DNA of 64,000 nucleotides from Micromonospora sp. ATCC 39149 (GTDB lineage Bacteria > Actinomycetota > Actinomycetes > Mycobacteriales > Micromonosporaceae), in the NCBI RefSeq assembly GCF_000158815.1, contig NZ_GG657738.1, positions 4,079,509 to 4,143,508 on the forward strand. The letters are read 5' to 3'. Position 1 is the stretch's first letter. Every line of letters begins with the position of its first letter. A program made the translations under genes and the position numbers. This document shows positions 53,169-60,323 of the stretch, piece after piece. Below the pieces are notes generated by a model. The model made no database searches and was not told where the DNA came from. It was given only the letters and a program-made list of their open reading frames with translations.

Positions 53169-54968
53169 TCACCACGTCGCCATCTTGAACAGCCGACCCT
53201 CTTGGCCCTCGTCGTGAAGGGTGACGACCACGTCCTCTGGCGTGAGCGTCAGCCGACTTGAGCCAATGGGCAGAGGAAGATCGCTGTCGAGCAGCGAGAT
53301 GATCGGCTGGATTCCGAGACCGGCATACTCTCTAAAGACGCCAATCAGCTTCTCCCTCTTGCGTGGCTCCAGTTGCTCCAGTGCGCCGTCGTGATACACA
53401 AAACGCGGGAACGGCACATCTAGGTAAGTTCTGAGGAATGCGAGATCGAAGGCGATGCAGAGGAGCTTCCGGTATGATGTTCCTCTATCGCCACTCGTTG
53501 CTATTCCAGCGCTCCCTATGAACTCGGCGGTAAAGTCAAGCCCTCCCTGATTGTTCACCCTAATTGCAATAATGGCATTTTGCCCCAAAACTTCATAGAT
53601 GATCTCAGTAAAATAACGACGCAGTCGGCCAAATCGGCTTTCTTCGTCACGGCTGATTTCCTCAATCTGTGTCTCAACTGCGGTTTCGAGGTGACCGAAA
53701 TCCTCTGCGAGCGACCGCTGTTGCCGGCGTAGCTCTGCGAACCTCGCCGCAGCCGACCGCCTAGCTTCGAGCAAGCTCAATTCGCCTTGAAGGTTCGTTA
53801 GATCAAGGGAAAGGCTTTTGTATTTGTCCAGCGAGTCGGAATTCCTCAAAAATTCTAGTGACTGAGCCCGCCTCAGGTTCAGCGTCTCAAGTTCCTTGCG
53901 GATCTCTGCGAGCCGAGCTTGACTGTCTTCTAGCTGTTCCTGGAGAGCGTCCCGTCTTTCTTCGGTGATTGCTCGGTTGAAAGCAACGAGTTGCGCATAT
54001 TCTTTCTTAATCTGATCACCTAGAAAGACTCCAGCCTGAAGGAATAGTTCCTCGGCGTCCTTCGGGCGGAAAAGCACCTGCTCCTCTTCTAGCGACTCAG
54101 CAATGCGCTGTATCAGCCGGCTGAGTCGATAACTTTCCTCATTTAGGGCCGAAATTTGCGCCTCGGTCCGGTCAATCAATTCCGAGGTTGCTCGGGTATC
54201 TTCCTCTTGGAAGTTGAAGGAAGCAAGGGTTGTGGATTTAGCGTCGATATCCCGCCTCTTGACAGAAATCAAGCCGTCCAGCATCGACGGGTCGACGTCT
54301 TCGCCACTCCATTCTCGGGTAAGTGTGGCGAGATCCGACGTAGCTCTATTTAGTTCTTCCCTCTTCTGATAGAGCTCGACAACCGGATCGGAGTCCATCC
54401 CGATCAGGTGTGCTACAAACGGTTTCCAATCTAAGTGCTTCCCGGTGAACTTACCCAGTTGGAAGACATCAAGGTAGTCTCGTTGGGACCTAATTAGATA
54501 GCCAACTACCTTCCTGAATCCCCAGGGCCGGAGGGAACCAATGGCCAGCATCCCGTCTAGCAGGAGTTTGGCACGGTCGAACGGCAGACCAACGTGATCC
54601 CAATCCGGACTACCGAGTGCCGTAATGTCCTCGATTGGGGACGCGCTCCGCTTAAAGAAGATCTTTGAGCCAGGGTCAACCGGACGTCCGATTGTTAGGT
54701 AACCGCCGCTCGGCAGCTCAACCTCTAGGTAAAAGGTGAACTTCTCGAAGAGCGACCGGTGCTTGAAGAGGAAGAAGCTGCTACTTTTTCCCTTGAGAAG
54801 GCAGAAATCGATCAGCTCTGCAAGAGTGGTCTTACCGAGATTATGGGTGTCGAGGAGCCTGTTTTCTGGAAGGCGAATCTCGGCTAGGATGGCCGAAAGT
54901 CCGTCGTTGAACGTTATGGACCTAAAGACTTCCGGCCTATTCGAGTAGAGCCTCTTAAGCTTCATCAC
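53169..54968 (-). CDS. ABC-3C system ATPase (DUF2326, SMC/Rad50-like)
   Basis: 599 aa. N-terminal half-ATPase with a reduced Walker A (THNLGKTTLAELIDFCL, GKTT at ~45-48; the usual first Gly is absent, as in related proteins); a long coiled coil (~205-465, e.g. DALQEQLEDSQARLAEIRKE); C-terminal half with DRGTSYRKLLCIAFDLAF and a Walker-B-like FPRFVYHDGALEQ (~520-530), then the D-loop region. This is the ABC ATPase of ABC-three-component systems, predicted to sense invader nucleic acid and gate the effector. Its start overlaps the middle gene (GTGATGA). Visibly AT-richer than AICE backbone genes. Confidence 0.88.
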   Translation of the reverse strand: MMKLKRLYSNRPEVFRSITFNDGLSAILAEIRLPENRLLDTHNLGKTTLAELIDFCLLKGKSSSFFLFKHRSLFEKFTFYLEVELPSGGYLTIGRPVDPGSKIFFKRSASPIEDITALGSPDWDHVGLPFDRAKLLLDGMLAIGSLRPWGFRKVVGYLIRSQRDYLDVFQLGKFTGKHLDWKPFVAHLIGMDSDPVVELYQKREELNRATSDLATLTREWSGEDVDPSMLDGLISVKRRDIDAKSTTLASFNFQEEDTRATSELIDRTEAQISALNEESYRLSRLIQRIAESLEEEQVLFRPKDAEELFLQAGVFLGDQIKKEYAQLVAFNRAITEERRDALQEQLEDSQARLAEIRKELETLNLRRAQSLEFLRNSDSLDKYKSLSLDLTNLQGELSLLEARRSAAARFAELRRQQRSLAEDFGHLETAVETQIEEISRDEESRFGRLRRYFTEIIYEVLGQNAIIAIRVNNQGGLDFTAEFIGSAGIATSGDRGTSYRKLLCIAFDLAFLRTYLDVPFPRFVYHDGALEQLEPRKREKLIGVFREYAGLGIQPIISLLDSDLPLPIGSSRLTLTPEDVVVTLHDEGQEGRLFKMATW

Positions 54969-55201
54969 TTCCCCGCATACTCAAAGAGATCGGTAGTGGC
55001 GCGATACTCCACCAAGCCGAGCAAGTACAGGAGACTCACTGCGGGGGTGAAGAGGAAATCGGAGCCACGCGACGCTTTGTCCAGGACCGCCCTTAGATCC
55101 GCATAGGGTACCGCCCGCTTCCTTCTCAGCTCAGCGAGAAGCACCGTTGCGGCGGCTAGGACGGTCTGGTCCGGGTGGGAATGCTTATTGGGCCTGAGCA
55201 T
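54965..55201 (-). CDS. ABC-3C middle component (MC6-like)
   Basis: 78 aa: LRPNKHSHPDQTVLAAATVL, LAELRRKRAVPYADLRAVLD, FLFTPAVSLLYLLGLVEYRA, TTDLFEYAGK. This small winged-helix-like protein with the PNKHxHPD opening and the LLYLLGLVEY core matches the middle component 6 type of ABC-3C systems. It is thought to bridge the ATPase and effector. Overlaps both neighbours (17 bp with the upstream gene, 4 bp with the ATPase). Confidence 0.87.
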   Translation of the reverse strand: MLRPNKHSHPDQTVLAAATVLLAELRRKRAVPYADLRAVLDKASRGSDFLFTPAVSLLYLLGLVEYRATTDLFEYAGK

Positions 55202-56141
55202 CTGGCGTTTCCCCGATGTCGCAATGCCAGTACATGTAGAAAATCATCGCCCGAGTCAGGCCCTTGTTTCGCGATAGCACCCCGTCTCTCTTGAAGAGAA
55301 AGTCAACTAAGTAATTGAATAGTCTGTCGAAAGTTTGATAGTCTTTGCGACTTGCGATTATCTTAAACTGAAACTCTTCGACCGCGCCTTCGTATAGGCG
55401 TAGTATATCGGCATTGGCTGGGTCGGCTAGGAAGCGCCCAATCCGGTGCGTTTCGGACAGAAATCGCCTTTTGAGCTGCTGAGCAAACTCCGGCGTCATG
55501 CCGTTAGCTCGGTTCTTTTCGTCGTACGTCACACGGTCTACCACCGGAGCGTCATCGAGGGATGGGGACGCGTGAATCCCCTCCGCGATCCCCAAGATAA
55601 CTTCCGCTAGTTCATAACTCGAAACTAGGAGGGGGCCGTCAATGGGATCAATGCGGGCCCGACGGACGATGTCCGGATAGGTATGCAGCATGTCATCTAG
55701 GTACTCAACTCCGGCAAGGAATATGCGGCTCTCGTTAAGACCTGTTTCCTCGGCCAGGCGGTCCTTGATGCGAGAATTGATTACGCCACCCAAGCGTCTG
55801 TTGCTAAACAAGATATAGTTGTGAAGCTCGTCGGCAACTACCAACTTGCGAATTCGCGGAATCTCCTCCGAAAGTACCGAGCTTTTGGCGGTGCCACTGA
55901 ACTCGCTGTCACTAAAGTGAGCGTTGCTGGCGTTTGTGTGCTTCGCCTGGCCGATGGTAATTTGAGTCCAAGGCTGGGCCGTACTTGGGAAGCTAGCAGC
56001 GGTGCCATCGAAGCGTGCGTCTCGTCCGCCATCCGGTCCGGCGGCGAAGGACTGGACTCCCTCGCCGAAGAGCATCCGCATGCACTGCACCACCAGTCGT
56101 TCGAACTGGCTGTCGTCCAGGTCTTCATACGGGTACCCCAT
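55185..56141 (-). CDS. ABC-3C effector with N-terminal Mrr/PD-(D/E)XK-like nuclease
   Basis: 318 aa. Residues ~1-135 look like a restriction-endonuclease fold: Glu in DSQFERLVVQC (E14), GPDGGRDARF (D41) and IGQAKH (QxK at 65-67), i.e. the E...D...QxK pattern of Mrr-type nucleases. Residues ~150-318 form a helical domain (FKIIASRKDYQTFDRLFNYL, GLTRAMIFYMYWHCDIGET) of the kind conserved in the third component of ABC-3C systems. Predicted to cut DNA when the ATPase is triggered. First gene of the operon; the ribosome site is weak (AAGG right at the ATG). Confidence 0.82.
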   Translation of the reverse strand: MGYPYEDLDDSQFERLVVQCMRMLFGEGVQSFAAGPDGGRDARFDGTAASFPSTAQPWTQITIGQAKHTNASNAHFSDSEFSGTAKSSVLSEEIPRIRKLVVADELHNYILFSNRRLGGVINSRIKDRLAEETGLNESRIFLAGVEYLDDMLHTYPDIVRRARIDPIDGPLLVSSYELAEVILGIAEGIHASPSLDDAPVVDRVTYDEKNRANGMTPEFAQQLKRRFLSETHRIGRFLADPANADILRLYEGAVEEFQFKIIASRKDYQTFDRLFNYLVDFLFKRDGVLSRNKGLTRAMIFYMYWHCDIGETPDAQAQ

Positions 56142-56691
56142 CCTTGCAGGCTACCGACTGGATAGAGCGAGCGCGATCTCCGATTTCCGTTGGATGTCAA
56201 CCTTGGAGGGTGCGGCAGAGCCGCTCAGCGGGTTCGCCGCCGCAGTGGGCGCAACTAACCCTGCACGACTGTCCAAAAGGTGACACGCCGTCCGAACAAC
56301 CCTGTCGGAGCTGTTGGTGGCGCGCTTAGGAGGCTGCGAACCGGCATTAGGTAGGGCAGCAAGGTGCAGCAACCGATGCCCTGTAGCCGCCACGGCGTCG
56401 GCTATCCACCATCTGGCAGCTGAGACGGCCGACGGGCGTAGCCCGGGGCCGACGGGAGGCGACACAACGAGTAGGTCACGGTAGGCACCGACGCCGGCCG
56501 ACAGAATTCTTGATCTTTGCAAGGCAGGGGCAGCCGTTGCGCTTGCGGCCTGCCCTGCGGGCGGCCTCCGGCCGTCCTCGGGCGTCCGCAGTGCCTCGTG
56601 CAAAGTGCGTGCAATGATCATGCCTTGCAGTGCTGGCGAGGAGCCGGCCCACGCAGGTCACGGCCACGAGGGCAGGACTGCCGCTGTCGCC
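56142..56691. other. Non-coding end of the AICE
   Basis: Contains the promoter region of the ABC-3C operon and, near its end, GCGTGCAATGATC (56607-56619), matching ACGTGCAATGATC at 36849-36861 near the other att: candidate integrase arm sites. No gene supported. Confidence 0.5.
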
Positions 56692-56747
56692 TTCCTAAAC
56701 CGTGTGTCGCAGGTTCGAATCCTGCCGGGGGCACCTCGAAGATCAGC
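56692..56747. repeat. att site, cargo-proximal copy
   Basis: Perfect 56-bp copy of 36692-36747, made of the 3' half of tRNA-Arg plus 14 bp. It lacks the 5' half of the tRNA and so is not a gene. Confidence 0.92.
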
Positions 56748-56834
56748 CAAAACGCCACCTAAGCAGCGGATACGTTCCCGCATCGATCGGCAACCTAGCG
56801 GCAGTCGTGAGCCAGTTAGCCCAATCTAGGGTTC

Positions 56835-57056
56835 GTGAGGCCAGAAGGCAGATTGCACGCGGAGATTGTCACCGCACTCGACGTTCACCTCGCGGAGATG
56901 CACCGGCTGCGGCGGCGGCTCACCGATGCCCGCGCCGTCGAGCCGGGCGAGCGCTTGGAGGTCGTTCTGGAGATCGCTGCCAGCGCGGAATGCTTGGCGC
57001 ATGCGGTCTACGCGAATCGGCCGGAGCCCGCCGTCATCTCGACTGCCTTACGGTAG
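56835..57056 (+). CDS. Hypothetical 73-aa protein
   Basis: GTG start at 56835. Helical (LHAEIVTALDVHLAEMHRLR, ERLEVVLEIAASAECLAHAV). Not recognised. It is convergent with the next small gene, overlapping it by ~20 bp. Confidence 0.5.
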   Translation: MRPEGRLHAEIVTALDVHLAEMHRLRRRLTDARAVEPGERLEVVLEIAASAECLAHAVYANRPEPAVISTALR

Positions 57057-57234
57057 ACGTGCTCGCAGCACGGCGACCCGCCGCCGAGGGCGTCTGTCGC
57101 AGAGCACGAAGGCGCTGTTGCGCGCGGTGGACGGCGGCGCGCAGCACCGGAGCCCGCTCGGCGTGCGCGGCCGCGTGCGGCGAGTCCGGGCCGTGCCGGC
57201 GCAGCATGTCGGCCAGGCGTTGCTCGACGGTCAT
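57034..57234 (-). CDS. Hypothetical 66-aa protein
   Basis: ATG 57234 overlaps the stop of the HD-domain frame (ATGA), suggesting coupling. Helical N-terminus (TVEQRLADMLRRHGPDSPHA, AVHRAQQRLRALRQ). The C-terminal end overlaps the 73-aa ORF on the other strand. Unknown function. Confidence 0.5.
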   Translation of the reverse strand: MTVEQRLADMLRRHGPDSPHAAAHAERAPVLRAAVHRAQQRLRALRQTPSAAGRRAASTSTVRQSR

Positions 57235-57680
57235 GGCGCGACCGTAGGGGTTGCCGTCTGGTCGGCGTAGATCAGCGCGTCGGACACCGGTGAGTCCTCG
57301 CAGGGGAAGCAGGCGAGCTGTTCGCCGAGCCCCTGCGCTCGTGCCACATAGCGTGCCGCAGAGTGGTGAGCTACCAGGCCGACGATCCTGCTGGCCCATC
57401 CCAGAGCTTGCAGATACCGGGCGCCGTCGACCGGGTGGAAGCCGGTGTCATGCGGCGCGGCCGCGTACCCGATGTCATGCAGCCACGCCGCCGTGAGCAG
57501 GACCTCACCCTCGCTGTCCGACCCACCGTGGCGGCCACTTGTTGGGCCCGCCGCGCCACGGCGATCGTGTGCCGCCAGCGCTCCGGTAGCTCCGCCAGCG
57601 CTCGGTGGGCGGGTTCACGGGCGCAGCGGACATCGTCGGCAGGGCCAGGAGCACCGGTGATGGCGTTACGGTAGTCAGCC
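57231..57680 (-). pseudogene. HD-domain hydrolase, frameshifted
   Basis: Minus-strand frame 1 reads HRALAELPERWRHTIAVARR AQQVAATV (split); near 57537 the frame shifts by one base into GSDSEGEVLLTAAWLHDIGY, DTGFHPVDGARYLQALGW, IVGLVAHHSAARYVARAQGL, and ends TPTVAP at 57231. The HD motif (LHDIGY), an upstream His (RWRHT) and the downstream AHHS are present, so it was a metal-dependent phosphohydrolase. No in-frame ATG/GTG start is visible either, so the N-terminus may be damaged too. One base would rejoin the two main parts. Confidence 0.65.
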
Positions 57681-57909
57681 GGCTGCGCTGTGGGTGAAGG
57701 GTAGGTGACGAGCAGCGGTGCTCGTCACCGGCATGTCACCCCGGCCTCTCTTCCACTCAATGACGGTAGGCCTCGCGCCTGGCCACACCGCCCACGCTGG
57801 GAAAACGTGACTACTCCGTGACTAAATGAATTCTTTCGTCGGTCGACGCCGGGCGCGAGGGGCCGTAGCCTGGCCGTTCGGGAAACTCTGGGTAACGGGA
57901 GGTAACGCG

Positions 57910-58242
57910 ATGAACGGCACAGCGGTCACCGTGGAGACCCGTCCGGACGGGACCCTGATCATCCACCCCCGCGGCCAACTCGACGCCGACCGCGCGGTCG
58001 AACTGCGGCGCACGATCGTGCACGCGGTACGCCGTGTGCGGCCACTGCGGCTGGTCGTCGACCTACGCAATCTGCACGACCTCGATGCGATCAACGTTGG
58101 CACTCTCGCCGCGGCCTGCCAGCTCGGCGACGACCACCAGGTCGCCGTCTTCCTCGACTACTGCTGCCCCACGATCGCCGAGCGCCTGACGGCGGCCGGC
58201 GTCCCCGGCTACCGCCTGCGGCATACCGCACCCGCCGCCTGA
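57910..58242 (+). CDS. STAS-domain protein (anti-sigma antagonist-like)
   Basis: 110 aa from ATG 57910, set by the ribosome site GGGAGG at 57898-57903. A single STAS fold: VETRPDGTLIIHPRGQLDAD, RPLRLVVDLRNLHDLDAINV, GTLAAACQLGDDHQVAVFLD. The usual phospho-acceptor Ser region reads DLDAINVGTL, with Asn rather than Ser/Thr at the expected place, so regulation by phosphorylation is doubtful. No partner anti-sigma factor nearby. Confidence 0.8.
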   Translation: MNGTAVTVETRPDGTLIIHPRGQLDADRAVELRRTIVHAVRRVRPLRLVVDLRNLHDLDAINVGTLAAACQLGDDHQVAVFLDYCCPTIAERLTAAGVPGYRLRHTAPAA

Positions 58243-58342
58243 TTTACAGCGAGACCGTACACTCCCGCACCCTGCGGCACGTCACAACCGACCCTGATCA
58301 AGGTGATCGCACTGGTCGACGGGCCGAACGGGTGGTTCCGGC

Positions 58343-59362
58343 TTAGGCTCCCGTGTCGGTGGCCGGGATACCGAGCACGGTCGGGCCGCTGACCTGGCTC
58401 AACCGGACGGCTTGCTGCTGCTTGTCGGTCAGGTAGCGCAGGGTCAGATCGATGCCTTCGATCTCGCCGAGCCAGCCTTCGGCTTCGGCGCGGGTCCGTC
58501 GGGCGTGGAGGTCTTCTTCGAGTTCGGCGAGCCGGCCCAGCATTTCCGGGTTGATGCTGAGCATCGGGCAGCGGATACAGGCGTGTTCGTGCTGGCGGGG
58601 CGTGCCGCAGGGCCGGGCGCACGAGCCCAGTTCGACACGGCGTTTGTCGAAGTGTTCCTGGAATTCGTTCCATTCGATGTCGGTAGCGCCCCGATATTCG
58701 CCGTCTGGGCGGTGCTCGCGCCGCTGTTGGAGGTATTCCTGGTAGTGGCGTACGACATCCTCGTCGAACACGGCGACGTACCCACGCGTTGTCTGGATGT
58801 CGAGAGGTCCGAGCAGGGCAGCCCCGATGTGGATGGGTGAACCGCTGTTGACCAGCTAAGTGGCGAAGATTGTTCGGAGGTCGTGCGGGGTGAAGGCCAG
58901 GCCGCGGAAGGCCCGATGGTGCTCGGCCAGCGCCGCGCAGGGCGCAGCATGAGCGCCCTCGCGGCCGGCGTCATGATGTGCCGGCTGGTGGCGCGCTGCC
59001 GCTGGAACAGGAACGGCAGCGGCGTGCTCCAGAGCTTGTCGTGGGCGTCGAACCTGCTCACCAGCCCGATCGGCCGTCCGTCGCGGGTGTGGCGGCGCAT
59101 GATCTGAGCGATGACATGGAACAACTCGGTCGACATCGGGGTGCCGCAGCGTCTCGACGATCGCCCACTGCCAGAAGGTGCTCTCCTCCATCGCGCTGAC
59201 GTGGGTGACTTCGCCGGTAGCGATGTCAACCGCCCGCACCGGCCGGGCTTCGTGCCGGGCTCGCTTGCGGTCCAGCAACTGCCGCACGCCGTGATGCGCG
59301 ATCGGATACCGGTCGACCAGCTCGCTCGTGCTCAACTGCCCACGCAGCATCGCCGCGTGCAT
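58343..59362 (-). pseudogene. Phage-type tyrosine integrase, multiply broken
   Basis: Segments in order: EARPVRAVDIATGEVTHVSA; an internal deletion after AIVETLRH; STELFHVIAQIMRRHTRDGR in another frame; AFRGLAFTPHDLRTIFAT followed by an in-frame TAG where LVNSG continues; then HIGAALLGPLDIQTTRGYVA, VFDEDVVRHYQEYLQ and ELEEDLHARRTRAEAEGWLG. This is a common actinobacterial site-specific integrase with a C-terminal Cys-containing tail. At least one deletion, two frameshifts and one nonsense codon: dead. Confidence 0.85.
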
Positions 59363-59577
59363 CGTGGCCGGCGTGCTGGCCGGGAAGTGACCAACTCAGC
59401 AACCCCAGAAGGAGAACCCCGCCCGTACGCCCCGGCCCGCACCTACGTCTCCGACTCCGCCCCGGCCACCGAGCCGGCGGCCGCCACCTCCGAGCCGGCG
59501 CGTGGCCAGGCGCATCCGTCGCCGCCCCGCTCTGGCCGGAGCCGGAGGAAACGAAGAAGTCCAAGCGCCGCTAGGGC

Positions 59578-60210
59578 CTAGCCTGCGGCGGGATAGTTGA
59601 TCCCCGCCTCCAGCAGCGCGAACGCGCGGTCGGCCAGGTCGGAGACCTTTTCGTCGGGCTCGTCTTCGCGCCAGGCGCGGACGGCCACCTGCAGCGCGGC
59701 GCTGGCCACCGACGCCACGAGCTTGGGCCGTGGATCGGTGACCGGGTCGACACCCATCCGCACCGCCACCCGGCGGGCCAGCTCGTCGAGCTGCTCGGTG
59801 CACATCTCCAGACTCCGGGCCATCACGGCCGGACTGTGCTGGACGAGGTCCATCACGCACGCGAACTGGGACGCGTCGGCCTCATCCTCCTCGTACGCCC
59901 GGAGAACGTCGACGACCGCGTGGCGCAGCGCGGTGACCACCGGCTCGTGGGTGGGGCGCGCCTCGAGCGCCTGGTAGACCTCCAGGAACTGCTGCAGCTG
60001 GATCGATATCGCGACGTCTTCCTTGGAGCCGAAGTAGCGGAAGAACGTCCGCGACGACACCTCGACCGCTTCGGAGATCTCGTCGACGGTGGTCGCCTCG
60101 AAGCCCTTAGTGCCGAAGAGATCGAAGGCGGCCTCGATGAGCGCCTTTCGGGTGCGCTGCTTCTTGCGCTCCCGGAGGCCCATGCCCTCCACGGTCGTGT
60201 TCGGTGACAT
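59578..60210 (-). CDS. TetR-family repressor of the divergent efflux gene
   Basis: 210 aa. N-terminal TetR HTH (RKALIEAAFDLFGTKGFEAT TVDEISEAVEVSSRTFFRYF, split) and a helical ligand domain with the SACE_7040-like C-terminus. Divergent from the DHA2 transporter; two palindromes in the shared promoter are its likely operators. Inducing ligand unknown, probably a transported drug. Confidence 0.9.
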   Translation of the reverse strand: MSPNTTVEGMGLRERKKQRTRKALIEAAFDLFGTKGFEATTVDEISEAVEVSSRTFFRYFGSKEDVAISIQLQQFLEVYQALEARPTHEPVVTALRHAVVDVLRAYEEDEADASQFACVMDLVQHSPAVMARSLEMCTEQLDELARRVAVRMGVDPVTDPRPKLVASVASAALQVAVRAWREDEPDEKVSDLADRAFALLEAGINYPAAG

Positions 60211-60256
60211 GCGGAAAGTGTACGGGTGGTGCCGAGCTCCGACTTTATTCCCCGCA

Positions 60257-60274
60257 TGACAGTAGTCACTGTCA
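60257..60274. promoter_or_regulatory. TetR operator 1
   Basis: TGACAGT AGTC ACTGTCA, a perfect 7-bp dyad in the tetR/MFS intergenic region, about 47 bp upstream of the tetR start codon. Confidence 0.75.
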
Positions 60275-60294
60275 GGCGTAAGTCTGTTGACGCC

Positions 60295-60315
60295 ATCTGT
60301 CGTTCACTGACAGAT
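60295..60315. promoter_or_regulatory. TetR operator 2
   Basis: ATCTGTC and GACAGAT (60295-60301, 60309-60315), a perfect 7-bp dyad with a 7-nt centre, 8 bp before the MFS start codon. It shares the CTGTC/GACAG half-sites with operator 1. Confidence 0.7.
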
Positions 60316-60323
60316 TTTCTCGC

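Larger units (their letters stand above)
36692..56747. mobile_element. AICE (integrative and conjugative element) in tRNA-Arg
   Basis: Bounded by a 56-bp perfect direct repeat (36692-36747, 56692-56747), giving an element of exactly 20,000 bp between equivalent points. It has the full pSAM2-type set: int, xis, RepSA-like rep, SpdB-like, TraB/FtsK-like translocase, Pra and KorSA-like repressor. Cargo: accessory small genes, GNAT, and an ABC-3C defence module at the distal end. About 4 kb is later IS material. The module content suggests it could still excise and transfer. Confidence 0.93.

Noticed and set aside
56692..56733. Second tRNA-Arg gene
   Set aside because: Only the 3' half of the tRNA is present; it is the att copy, not a gene.
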